A DNA stretch of 64,000 bases from Laburnicola sp. R22_1. Its lineage: Eukaryota; Ascomycota; Dothideomycetes; Pleosporales; Didymosphaeriaceae. The stretch is from positions 2,914,001 to 2,978,000 of the forward strand of contig JACONQ010000003.1 in the NCBI GenBank assembly GCA_014281115.1, read 5' to 3'. The notes below the pieces were generated by a model. The model saw nothing but the letters and a program-made list of their open reading frames with translations. It was not told where the DNA came from and did not search any database. How positions within the stretch are numbered: position 1 is the first letter of the stretch; each line of letters opens with the position of its first letter. The position numbers and the translations under genes were made by a program. Shown piece after piece: positions 42,229 through 54,839 of the stretch.

Positions 42229-44139
42229 TTACAAAAAAAAAATTAAACTACTAAGTAAGCTTGATAGTTTTAGTATAAGACTTCTTTTATAAGCAAAAGT
42301 TTTATAAAGAGGCTACTTAGAACTTTAGTAGGGGAGGGATAAAACTTTAGCACTGCTATACTATAATTAGTCTTCTTCCTTTACTATTCTAATTATTGCA
42401 AATAATATAGGTTAATGTATTAATAAATATATACTATTTCTTATAAGTAGAATAAGGTTATTATATACTAAATACACATTTATTACTTTTTACTATATTA
42501 AGGTTATTCTAATAAATCTTCTACTATCTTTCTACGTATACCTTTACGCCCTACTATTTACTTAAGTATTAACTTTAAATTATTTAATACTAATATACTT
42601 ACTAATCCTAAAGAGTATATATTAAAGATTTATAATACTGTTATTAAAGTAAGTACGCTAAAGTTTTATATTTTATTTATTAGATACTTATCTGGTGTAA
42701 AGAATAGATATACTTAACTATCTACAAGATAGTTCTAGTGTACTAGTTAGGTTTAAGTTAGTAGCTTATCTAGTTTATAAAGGACTATAAGGTTAAATTC
42801 TCACTTTAGTAGATATATTTGCTTCTTATTAGTAACTAAATCTAAAAGGAGAAGTAAAAGGTAAAGAATAAAGTATTTATTAATAAGCCCCAATATAATA
42901 AAAGTGTTATATAAATATATAAGATCCTTTTAGGTATTGTTATTTGTAAACAAAACTGTATCCCACAGCTATACTATAGTAAAAGAAAAGCTAGCTATAA
43001 TCTCTTTTTCTATGTACTAGCTCTATAAGATAATTACCATATACATATATATAAAAGTAAATAGTTTATAAGCACTTATTTGTCTAGCACCCTATAATCC
43101 TATTAGCTCCCTATAATAGTAACTTAGTTATATTAGCGCAAACTATAGTTAAAGGAAAGACTTTTTGCTGCCGCTAACTAGTATCTAGCACTCCCTCGTA
43201 TATAAGAGAAAGCTCTAATCCTACTATCTACTCTATAATAACTAAGCAACTAAATAACTAAACTATACTACTATACTATAAGTACACTTTTTGACTAAAT
43301 TTAGCTTAACCTACGCTATAGAGATTATTAATATTAAAACTATTAACACCCTGCCTACTAAGAGAATAGGTAAGATTAGGAATATAGTGTAGAAGCTAGG
43401 CCTAAAGAGATAGAGAGGAAAAGAAGACTATAAATAGTTAGTAAAGCTACTGTTACTTACTTGCTATATTATATATTACTTTAGTATATTACTTATATAA
43501 TTATTGCCTTTATAATTATTATTAACTAGTATAGAAGAGAAGTAAGAATTGATATAGGCGAACAAAGACTACGCTAGGTAGTAGATAAGGAAGTTAATTG
43601 GGCTGCTTACTACTATAAATAATAATAAGTTCTTTAAGAATAGATAGAAGTGAAAGGATAGGGGTGCATAGTAGCTAGCTAATATCTAATAGCTAGTGTA
43701 ATAGCTGTAAGGAAGGGGGCGTTCTAACTAAGTTAATTTTAAAATTAAGCAATTTTCTTTTAATTATGCGATCTGACTGTGAAGTGCCTATGGGTCTTAG
43801 TTAAGACTATCCTCTTAGCTATTATTACTATTAAGTTAGCTTATTTAAGCAAGTACGCCGCATAGCAGCACAAGTATAGATAACTAATAATAGTAGTAGT
43901 AATAAGCTAGGTATACTATATATACTATAAGTAAATTTTATATAAATTAGAAACTTATAGAGTATAGGCAAGGTGTAAGTAAGTTTAAAGTTTAAACTAT
44001 TATTGCGTTATTAGGTAGTGTTTAAAGTTAGTCTTTAATTAAAAGTAGGTGCCATATATAGTATACAATAACCTTTTATCTTAATCCACTTTAACCTTAA
44101 ACAAAAAAAAAGATTAAAAAAGGTATTTAGTAAGCCAAT

Positions 44140-45287
44140 ATTAATACGCTATATTAAGAAAAATCTAAGTGCTCTAGCGACTATAAACCTTAAGTTATTT
44201 TTCGCTCTTTATTAATTTAGCTGTCCAGTGCTTAGCTATATTAATAATAAGTACTAAAGCTATATTAAAAAGCAATAGGCTAGAATTGCTAGAGGTTATT
44301 AGAGATATATAAAATATAATAAGCTGCTATTTAATTTAGAGGGCTTAAGGAATTATTTGTATAAAAGATACTACTAAAATTAAATAATAAAAGTATTGTA
44401 AATATAAAATATACGCTTATACTATAGAATACCTATAGGTAATAAATAAAGTAAGACTAGTAAAGTATTAGAGTGCTATTTAGAGTTAGAAATAGGAAGT
44501 AAAGGGCACGCAATTTATTATACATTATAGTAGTAGTATATCTAGGGGTTCTAAGTAGTTAGTTATTATGTAATAGAACGATAGGTAGATAATCTATTAT
44601 CTAGTAAGATAGTAGTAAAAAGTAAAAGGTAGGAGTTAATTATCTAGTAATGTAGTAGGTAGGTAGGCAGGCAGGGTGTTATTATTATAGGTTGTCTTAG
44701 AAGCTAGGAGAGGCGTTAGAAAAACTTTAACACGCTCTAGTTCTACGGCTTAGCATATATATAATATTATATAATATTATATAAGCACTATAATGCAATA
44801 AAAAAGCAGTAATTAAACGTAGTAGGGCTACTTAAAAACTAAATAAGTGGAGGCAGTTTCTACTCTTACCTAGAAGAGTACTTTAATATAGAACACTATA
44901 TCTTTTAAATCTAACTTTTTATTTATTATATTTAGGAACGTTATAACCATTTAGTAACCTAATATTATATCTAAGTCTAATACGTATAGTAATATAGCTA
45001 TTATTAAATTTAGTTAGAGTATAGACAACTAGCTAGGCATGTGAGGGGCTGAGCGCCCTTCTATAGTTACTCGGCCTGCTGCCTCAAAGTTCTAGATCCG
45101 TGCTTCTGCTAAGCCAGAAGTATATATAAGTCTATAGCTAGAGTTACTATTAAACTCTATTAAATTTATAAGTTTACTTAGGTAACTCTAACCTCTTAGT
45201 CTAAAGCCCCTTATATTAAATTTAATTAACCTCTTATAATAGGGGAGCTTGTGAGATCTTTCTAATACACTAAGAATAACTCTATAA
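44140..45287. other. AT-rich DNA before Gypsy E; small GC-rich patch
   Basis: No gene is recognisable. A GC-rich, unmutated patch at about 45,038-45,120 (GAGGGGCTGAGCGCCCTT, then CTCGGCCTGCTGCC) stands out. It may be part of the leader of the Gypsy remnant that follows. Confidence 0.4.
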
Positions 45288-45530
45288 ACAAACACGTAGG
45301 TAAGTTAGATACTAAGATCCATTAACCCTATAGAATAAACACGTAGTTAAGTTAGACATTAAGGTCTCTTAATCCTACAAACAAATATATACTTAAGTTA
45401 GATATTAAGGTCCCTTAAACCCACAAATAAATATGCAGTTAAGTTAGACACTAAGATCCCTTAACTCTATAGATAAATATATAGTTAAGTTAAATACTAA
45501 GATTTCTTAACCCTATAAAACAAACACAAG
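45288..45530. repeat. Minisatellite in Gypsy E leader, period 46
   Basis: Five units begin TAAGTTAGAYAYTAAGRTC at 45,301, 45,348, 45,394, 45,440 and 45,486. They lie upstream of the gag remnant, a position like that of the array in Gypsy C. Confidence 0.8.
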
Positions 45531-45959
45531 TATAATAGAGGGAACACTAGGGTCTTTCTACAGAAGAGAGAATGCCCTTATTTCCTACTTAGCGTAATAA
45601 GTTACTAAACTCTAATAGTAAGCAGCTATAAAGATAAATATTACTGCTAACTTTACTTAGGAACTATATATAGGAGGTTGCAATAAAATAAAGTGTATAT
45701 AGAAGATTAAACTACTCTGCTAGTATTTATAAATCTAAAACTTAATAGGGCTCTAAGCACCTCCCTAAAAGAGGAAGAAGGCCTAGAATATAGAAGAGAG
45801 TACCCTTTAAGACGCACTAATATAAATTATAGGCTATTTTACTAGCTTAAAGTAACTTTAAGATATATTAATAGCTTAATAAAATACTAGTAAATAGTTT
45901 TAGGCCTTACTAAAAGTAATTACTAATTACCTCGCCTAATTAAAGTAACGCGCTGGAGT

Positions 45960-48850
45960 AAAAACTATGCCCTTAGCCCTTTTCTAAATAATAGTAGTAA
46001 TACTAGTGCCTAGCAAAGCGCTACTAGAGCGCTAGCACCCTTAACTCCCTAATCTAGAGTTGTTCTCTAGAAGCTATTAGAATTACTAATATTAGGAATA
46101 TATAATAAAGGCTAAAATCTGCAAGAATTACCCCCTTCTAGGGAACGTAGTTAATTATATTATAAGTAGGCTAAGAGGTAAAGTAGCAAATATTGCACTA
46201 GCCTTTATAGAAAAAGGAACCTATTCTAAAGATAATTTCTAGAGTTTCTTAAATATAAGCTTTTATAATAAGTTAGTAAAAAAGCAAGTAGAGAATAGGC
46301 TGTTCCTTAGCTAATAGAGTAAAACCCTACTAACTAAGTTTAATACTAACTTTATACGCCTAGCTACTAAGGCTAATAAAAATAACTAGGAGAACTTAAA
46401 GAATATTTACTAGAGAGCCTTATATATAGACTTATAGAATAGGCAAATTAAGCTAGAGAGTTTTAAAGACTAGAACCTTATAATACTTATAGATAGAGTT
46501 ACTATAGTTAAGAAAAATATTTGCTATATAAAAATATTAAAGCCCTTTTATATAGCGGCCTTCTCCTCTACTAAGTCTACTAACACTATAGATTAGAAAC
46601 TTATGCGTTTTAGTATTATAAGGACTACTAAAGCAAACCCTTTAAAGACTAAGAAGCGCGCTAAATAGGTCTCTAAGAAGAAGTTAGAAAAGCATTATAA
46701 AGAAAAAGTATACTTCTACTGCAGTAAGAAGAAATATAGTATTTAGAGTTATTACCTCTAAGCTATAATACCCCTAACATAAGCTAGAGCTAGCAAGGCC
46801 TAAAAGATAAATAGCAGTAATAAAAATATTAATAGCTTAGTAGAGTTAGAAACTAGCTTTTTCCCCTGGAAGCTATTAGGGAGAAGAAATAAAGTAGGTT
46901 ATAGAGGAACTAAAGGAGAACTTTAATATATATAAAAAGATATACCTAGATTTAACACTAATTACTATAAATACTCGTATTAATAATATTGCCTTTGCAT
47001 ATACTATACTTAATTTAAGGTGTTTAACTACTACCTTTATATCTAAAAAGTTTACTAAAAAGGCTTACCTATAATATATTAATTTAAATAATCCCTATTA
47101 AGTAATAGAATTTAAACAAGTAATCTTCTTAGTCTATAAAGCTACTTACATAGGGATAGATATTAAAAGGTATATTAAAATAGTATAGGCTTATATTAAT
47201 AGAAAAGAGAAGTATTATAAATTAGTTCTTAGGTTACTATAGTAAAAGAAGAGCGCTATATTAGTAGCTTTAGGAAAACTGTTTATAGATATAGGGACCT
47301 TCTATATAAGAATTAGAAATAAGTAGGAAAAACAAACCCCTACTCCTAGTTAAAAAGTCTCTGCTACGTTATTTATAACCTTAAATACAAGAAATATAAA
47401 ACAAAAGAATAGGCTAATAGTGATTACTACCTCTCTTAAGGATATCTAGAAGGCCCTAGCCCTAAAGGCTAAGGTGGACCTAAGGACTATTTTCCTAAGT
47501 AGCTTCTAGACTAAGTAGAAGTTTTCTTAAGAGAATAAGCTAATAAACTTCTCCTATTATAAGGCCCTAGGATTAATTACTTAATTCCCCATATTAAGAA
47601 GAATAGAGAGATCCTAAAGATCTCTTTTAGCTCTCTCTATAGTATATTAAAGAAGAAATTGCTAGTTCTTTGCAAGGAACTAATAGAGTATTTTAACTAT
47701 AGCTTTATTTAGGTAAGCAAGTGTAGCGCTGCAGCACTAGTGTTATTTATAAGAAAATTTAAAAAAAGGTTTATAGTTTTATATAAAGTATAGAGTGTTA
47801 AATACCTTATTAAAGAAGGACTACTATCTCCTTCTCCTTATTAGGGAGATATTGTAGCTTCTTAGTAAGGCTAAATAGCTAACAAAGTTAGCTATAATTT
47901 AGGCCTTATATAAGTTAAGGATAGTAAAAGAAAAGAAATAAAAAATAGCTTTCTAAATCTAGTTTAGGTTATATAAGTAGCTAGTAGTCCCCTTTAGACT
48001 AGCTATTACACTAAGCATCTTGTAAAGATATATTAACTATATTTTAAGAAAGTACTTAGATAACTTCTACTTTGCCTATATAGATAATATTTTTATATTT
48101 TCTAGTAGATCTTTAAGGGACTATTAGGATAAAGTATAATAGGTAGTAGAGAAGTTAGGTAAGATAGGGCTATATTTAGATATTAAGAAGTGTAAGTTTA
48201 TAGTTACTAAGACTAAGTACCTTAGATTTGTTATAAAGTGTAGAAAGGGGATTAGTATAGACTTAGAAAAGATTAAAGCTATCTAGAATTAGGCCCCTTT
48301 TATAGATATAAAGAGTATTTAGTGTTTTTTAGAGTTTACTAACTTCTACTAGAGGTTTATAAAGAACTTTTTAAAAGTAGTATTTTTATTAATAAACTTA
48401 ATTAGAAAGGAAACTCCCTTCATATAGGGGTAGGAATAATAGTAGGCCTTTAACTACCTAAAGAAAGTATTCTGCACTAAGCCTACGCTAGCCTACTTTA
48501 ATACTAAAAAGAAAAAGTATTAGAGCCTAACTTCTTAGACTAGGCCTCTAGAGCCTACTTCTTTTAGTTTAATATAGAAGGAGTCCTTTGGCTAATTGCC
48601 TACTTCTCTACTAAACACACTCTTATAAAAGTAAACTATATAATTTATAATAAGGAGATGCTTATAGTTATTAAAGTAACTAAGGAGTAGTATAATATAC
48701 TTTAGGCTATCTCCTACACGTTTATATACACTAATTATAAGAACCTTATATATTTTATAAAGTTTAGAAGGTTAGATAAGAGATATATACGCTAGGCTAA
48801 TACCTTGAGTAAATTTAATATAATTGTTAAAATATAAAGCTAAAAGTAAT
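45960..48850 (+). pseudogene. Gypsy E gag-protease-RT-RNase H remnant
   Basis: Plus-strand Gypsy polyprotein in pieces. Gag occupies about 46,000-46,700 (KLVKKQVENRLFLS near 46,275). The zinc knuckle is YFYCSKKKYSI*SYYL at about 46,712-46,757, where a CCHC with His and Cys is expected. The protease region (IGIDIKRYI near 47,155) is followed by RT from about 47,550 (LPLL-type segments near 47,830; AYIDNIFIFS at 48,074-48,103, second active-site Asp read as Asn). RNase H (YNKEMLIVIKVTKE, near 48,650) runs up to ANTLSKFNIIVKI near 48,800. At least one frame change occurs in RT. No integrase follows before the next LTR. Confidence 0.7.
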
Positions 48851-49009
48851 TTTATTTTATTAAGCTTTTATTTTATAGTAATACTTATTATCTATTATAT
48901 AGTTTATACTATAGATTATATAGTAGTGTAATAAGTAGTTACTTATCTTTTAGCGCATTGTCTGGTTCAAGATCAGACGAAAACGAACAGTCTAGAAAGT
49001 CTAGACTTT

Positions 49010-52000
49010 TGTTAGATTGGATAGGTGATCCGAACAACTATCGTGAGTGGCAGGAGAGAGATGAAACAGCCCCTACCCAAATAGGGATAGTATGGAGGAT
49101 TAGCCAAGAACCAAAACAGCTCACAAGTAGACCTCTAGAGGGAGGACACCCTAAAGAACAACAACAACCAACATTACGCATTATTAAGATATGGACTTTA
49201 TTCATTAATAAACCCTTTAATCTGACAATTAAGAGTCTTACTACCTCTACCTTAAACACTAGAACAACTAGAACGCCGATACAACTCAAGCCGAAACGAC
49301 GCGACGTTGCACAGAACGATCAAAATCCATCAAGATGTTAACTACCCCAAATCGCGACCCCACAGTAATCCTTATGGACTATACCCAGTGGATCAAGTGG
49401 ATCGCACAACTGGAGTCGAAGTGTGTGTCGTTGAACGTCTGGTCGAAGATCGACCCCAAACAGATGGCCTAGCCACTCGCCAAACCTATCGCCCTAATTA
49501 GGCCCTTGATAGTTGGCTATCAAGCAGCTACAGCGGCGATAAACTAACATTAAACCCAATACTAAGCGAATTACGGGCAGCACGCAGTGATACCCCTGTT
49601 TGTACTGGCTCGACTATCCAACCTCTTAAACGCCGGCAAGACCTTATACAAAGAAGACGTAGACAACTTTAAGTCTATTTTTAAAGAATACAAGGTTCTT
49701 AATTAGAAATATTAATAAGAATAAACCCACTTCTCTTAGGTCACTAACTTTATTCGAACAATAGTATCCTTACACCTATTCACTAACTGCTGCAAGCTAT
49801 CCCAACTATATCGAAGCTGGATAATTAAACTCGCCGCTACTATAGGCGTGAGATTAGAGGACAAGCTTAACAAAGCAAGGGAACGATACTAAGTAGCCCT
49901 TAAACTAATGAGGACAATAGCCTATTAGGACACCTGGCTTACTAAAGTGGACCACGCGGTTATAGAAGCCAAAGCAACTGGTGTACCTAACTGCCTAAAT
50001 AATTAATTTATTAAGAACGACTTTGTAAAAGCTACAGCAAAGAATTTCCAAGAATGGACAATCTTATTTATGGAAAACAGCCTCCCAGATCCTATAGTGA
50101 CGGCCACCGACATGTTCCTACAATTTAGAAAACAAGCTAACCTACTATACCCAGCTAAGAGCAAATCGTCTAGAGCAGCCTTCGCAGCTGGAGGACCAAC
50201 CCTTGCTGGAGAAGAAGCTAATAATAATGCTAATACTAAACTAACTTGCGGAAGAGGTTGTAACTAACGTTAAAAGCGTAGTTATTGCGATAGTAATATA
50301 ATTAACTATATAATACAAAAGTGTAAGGCTTGTAATAGACTATATAATCTTAACAAGTGTTAGTATATAATGCCAGAGACAGCGCCTCCAAATTAGAGAG
50401 CCTAAGATAGCGTTAAGAGAATGGCTTAAGAAAGGATTAGTAATAATGCTAAACTTTAGGAGGAAATACGCTTAGCGAAAAGGCCATAATTAAAGACCCT
50501 AGCTCTTAAGAAGTCGCACTTAGCGACTCTAATAATAGAAGCTTCTACAGAAGAGTGACTATATAGAAGGCAAATTGAAGAGGTTAATATTACGATAGCC
50601 GCCGCCTCTTTTATAACGAAACAGTTAAGGTACCCACTTAAACAATTCTTTATCCTTAACTTAGGGACAACGTGCTATATAGCAAATAATATTAGACAAT
50701 TTATAAACACTTAGCCACCCACACTAGGAGATTTCTTATAGGCAGAGAACTTACGCGTATAAATTATAGCATATAGCTTACTATATGTGAGAGTAAAGAC
50801 TGTAGGCTTAATACGCCGCCTTTACCTTAGAGATGTGGCCTTCTGCCCAGACCTACACTGTAACCTTGTCTTATTTAGAGTACTCCGATAATAAGGCCTA
50901 TGGTGGGATACTAAGTCAAACCCTACCGTACTACGCTGGTACGACAATAGTGCTGTTGCGCTCCTTAAAGAACGATACGGACAATGGGTTGTTGAGTACA
51001 ACAATGTCTCTAAGCCAAAATTAACCTTTGCAACAACTAAAGCACGCATAATTAAGCTGCGACAACAAGCGAGCGGTGAGATGTGGCACAAACGACTGGG
51101 ACACCTAGGACCTTAGGCACTTGAGCACCTCGTGCATTACTCTAAGGGGGTGAAGATTGTTGGCATTCCTACTATTAAGTGCGACGCATGTGGAAGATCA
51201 AAGTCTAAGCGACAGATAAGAAGAACCCCCCGAACAATCCTAAAAGGTCTAGGAGAGCGAATAGCCCTAGACTTTCATAATTACGAAGAAGGGAGTTACA
51301 TAAAGGAGAAGAGCCAAATGCTAATTATGTGCAGAGTTACTAGTATGCTATGGGATTTCTATTTTAAAGACAACTAACCTGCCAGATTAATTATTAAAAC
51401 CCTCTAAACATTTATTATATTTATAAAGAACCAATTTAGGATTATGGTTAAAGTTATTAAGACTAATAATAAGACGTTTCGCTTAGCCAAAGCCTAGAGG
51501 TGGAGGGACGAGCAAGATATAGCAGTCGAGCCCTTAGCACCTAATACCTAAGCCCAAAACGGCGGAGCTAAACGCTTAGGGGGTGTGGTAAAGGAGAAAG
51601 CTTGTGCAATGCGCCTTAACGCGAATCTACTATGGGAAGTATGGTCTAAAGTGACTTAAACCGCTGTATACCTATATAATCAAACACCTAAGTATTCGAA
51701 TTACTAAAAGACGCCCTATAAAGCGTTCTTTACTGCTATCGCCTTTTAAAATGGGATAGTTACGTCCCCACGCAAATTAAACTAATCCTATCTATGAGTA
51801 TATAGTTGCAAGGCCTTTACCATAACAAATAATACAAAGTGTGGCAAAGGACGTCTATAAAGACTCGACCTAAAGGCATGAATTGGATACTTAGTGGGTT
51901 ACGTTTCCTTAAATATCTTTAGGATATGGATACTATTAATGGGCAAGGTTATTAGCACCCGCGACGTAGTGTTTAACAAAGATAGCATCTTTAATAGAGA

Positions 52001-54520
52001 TATAAAACACATTATAGACAATCTTATGCACAGTACCCTTAAAGAAATTGTAACTTGGATTAGGACAATAGAGCTATCGCCTTTACTATTACAACAGAAC
52101 AATGCTACAAGCAGGTTCTATAAGGATGAAGTGATAGACGACTCTCCTTCTAAGCAAGTGGGGACACCCCAGTACGACAAGCGCGGGAGGAAGGTTATAC
52201 CCTACCCAACGCCGCCAAGTACACCACTACTAGCAGCCTTATTAGCGCAACTAATAAGCTTAGATGGATACGAGCAGTGCCCTAACTCGCTGCCCAGCGC
52301 TAGAGATAATTAGGAGCTAGATCTAGCCCTGCCTTGCCCTGGAGAAATATAGCCTGTTAAGAGAGCCCTCCTGCGTAAAGAGGAAGGAAAGCTGGTTGAT
52401 CCCTAGTTGCCCCTCTCTTATAATCTAGACAGACTCTAATCTCCACTTAGTTCCTTACCTAGTAAAGCGAAAGTCACTATACTATGGGCTGCAGTCTTTA
52501 TGGCTAGTACTAAAGCAGGTCACGTTTGTAAAGTAGAGGGGAAGAAACTAGATAATATAAGTATTAAACGCATAATAATAAAAGGCTATTAGCCTCATTA
52601 CAGCGAACTGTCACTAGCACCTCCTCTAAACTGGCTCAAGCCTACGCACCCACTCTACATGCTCTTTAAAAAAGCTAAGGAAGAACACCTTAATAGCCAC
52701 AAACAAACGAAGTTATAGACTAAGGTGCCTACTATTTAGGCAAGATAAGAAGGGATCCAGATACTAGATTTAATGTGGGTATACACCTATAAGCTTAATT
52801 AGCACTACTACTTCCAGAAGTGTAAGGCAAGGCTAGTTATCTAAGGCAATTAACAGAATAATATTACCACCTAAGAGACCTATGCCGCCACACTTGCAGA
52901 AAGATTGTTTAGGATGCTAATGGCTATTGCTGCTTAGTTTAACCTAGAGCTAAAGCAGTACGACGTAACCAACGCTTTCGTACATGCATTAATTGATCGT
53001 GTTATCTACATGCGAATGCCACGCGGGTATGCACGTCCAGGCACGATACTTTAGCTTTAAAAGGCGCTGTATGGCCTGTGGATCTCACCCTTACTATGGC
53101 AAAGGGACTTCACCGCCTACCTTACAGAGCTTGGTTTCTCTGTAGTTCCACACGAACTATGTTGTATGGTACGAAAAGGGGTGTTTATCTTCTTCTATGT
53201 TAATAATATTATTCTCGCGTATTACCCACGAAACCGTACACTAGCAGACCAGGTTGTGAAGGATCTCTAGAAGAAATACAGCCTAATAGGAGGAGGGGAT
53301 TTGAGATGGTTTCTTAGAATAGAGGTGATGAGAGACCGAACCTAGTAGAAGATATGGCTATCGCAAGCCGCGTATATTAACAAAATCGTCCAACTCGCAA
53401 CTAATTATAACCTTCGCCACAATACCCTAATGGCTCGAATAGAGCTTACTGGCCGCATAGACCTCGCAACGCATGGAGAGATTAACCTATACTAACGCAA
53501 AATTGGCTCCCTACTCTTTGTAGTGGTAAATACACACTCTAACGTTGCATTCGCTGTCTTACAACTTGCCCGCTTCCTTACTAATCCAAGCCTAACACAT
53601 TAATAAGCGACTAACCGCGTTCTCTTATACCTACACTCTACACAAATATACGCCCTAGAGTTTAGAGGAGATAATAGTTTTATTATAGCTAGCGACGCAT
53701 TATTTGTAGATAATATAATAAATAGGAAGAGTTTCTAAGAATATACAATTAAACTATTTAGCGGTCTTATTGCCTGGCGAGCTAACAAGCAGGACACAGT
53801 TACCACTTTGACAACTAAGGCAGAGCTTCTAGCACTATCCCAAGTAGCTAAGGAAGCTATGTTTACGCGGATGCTGCTTAACGAACTTTAAGTAACACTA
53901 GAAGACCTAGTAATTACTATTCAGTGCGACAACAAGCAGACAATTCAGCTAATTAACAAGGAGATCTCTTAGCTGACAACTAAGCTCCGACATGTGGATA
54001 TCCACAATCACTGGCTACAATAGGAGGCAAAAGGGAAGTTAATTAGAGTGACATATGCCCCCTTAAGCGATATAATCGCTAATAGATTTACTAAGACCCT
54101 TCCTATTGGGACCTAGCCCTAGTTCCTAAGTTAAGTAGGACTGGCAAATGTGAAGGACCGCATAATTGTAGAGCAAGGAGAAATAGATGCAATAACACGA
54201 AAGATTAAAGCCTTAGGGAGAATGGTAGATGCTAGGACATCCTAAATTACCTAAGAATAAATAGTGAACAGCTTAAGGCGAGGTCGCTAAGCTGAGGGGG
54301 TGTGTTAGATTAGATAGGTGATCCGAACAACTATTGTGAGTGGTAGGAAAGAGATAAAACAGCCCCTACCTAAATAGGGATAGTATAAAGGATTAGCCAA
54401 GAACCAAAACAGCGCATAAGCAGACCTCTAGAGGGAGGACACCCTAAAGAATAACAATAACCAACATTACGCATTATTAAGATATGGACTTTATTTATTA
54501 ATAAACCCTTTAATCTAACA
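49010..54520 (+). mobile_element. Copia LTR retrotransposon F, youngest element
   Basis: 5,511 bp with two 218-bp LTRs (49,010-49,227 and 54,303-54,520) starting TGTTAGATTRGATAGGTG and ending TTTAATCTRACA, flanked by ACTTT on both sides (49,005-49,009 and 54,521-54,525). A polypurine GAGGGGG precedes the 3' LTR. The LTRs differ at roughly 17 positions, nearly all C/T or G/A, with the mutated state mostly in the 3' copy. Confidence 0.95.
49335..54245 (+). pseudogene. Copia F gag-pol polyprotein, RIP-inactivated
   Basis: It starts with ATG at 49,335 (MLTTPNRDPTVILMDYTQWI), 108 bases after the 5' LTR. The first stop (TAG for Trp) comes after about 45 codons. The gag-pre-integrase segment (GEMWHKRLGHLG...CDACGRSKSKR) lies at about 51,075-51,205. 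The integrase core follows to about 51,900. RT spans about 52,750-53,300 (KQYDVTNAFVHALIDR, ALYGLWISPLLW, FFYVNNIILA at 53,190-53,219). RNase H lies at about 53,760-54,110 (TTKAELLALSQVAKEA, RHVDIHNHWL). The RT box reads YVNN in place of YVDD. The protein is otherwise well preserved with natural-looking codons, so this is a recent copy. Open stretches at 48,958-49,341, 50,070-50,267, 51,132-51,377 and 51,894-52,313 are pieces of this element or its LTR. Confidence 0.88.
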
Positions 54521-54839
54521 ACTTTAGGATTTTCTTTATCTTATTAATCACGTATTATTACGTGATTTTAGATAAAGAACTATTAGTTTCCTAAAGTAGA
54601 ACTTAATAACTTTCTAACACGTGTATAGTCACGTAAATTTATCTATATAAACAAGCCAAAACTCCGAGGTAGAAAAATTAAATCTAAGTTAGTTATCTTA
54701 CTATTTATCTTTAGAATACTATCTACCTTATTATATAAGTATTTTATACTTATTATATTACAACCTACCTACCTTCCACTATATTACGACTATATTACGT
54801 AATCTATTTCGATAATAATATTCTAATATAGACTAAGAA

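Larger units (their letters stand above)
40689..44139. mobile_element. 3.45-kb foldback element with very long inverted arms
   Basis: The left end (ATCGGCTTGCCAAGTACC) and the reverse complement of the right end (ATTGGCTTACTAAATACC) match, and the match continues inward through the whole left arm (to about 42,062) against 42,112 to about 42,935 and 43,825-44,139. The centre is a ~50-base spacer. The left arm carries an S1 solo LTR (41,391-41,664). The right arm carries about 890 extra bases (42,935-43,825) with no recognisable gene. Both arms contain an R2 copy. No transposase was found, and no target duplication is evident. Confidence 0.75.
48959..54778 (+). repeat. LTR of a second Gypsy (E'), split by Copia F
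   Basis: The part at 48,959-49,009 (TGTCTGGTTCAAGATCAGAC...) continues after the Copia at 54,526-54,778 (AGGATTTTCTTTATC ... ACCTACCTACCTTCCA). Joined they give about 304 bases with TG...CA ends. This matches what I know of fungal Gypsy LTRs (a CACGTGA-type centre, a CCAAAACTCCGAGG block), but the boundaries rest on reading alone. It stands before the integrase remnant at 54,840-56,620. Confidence 0.6.
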
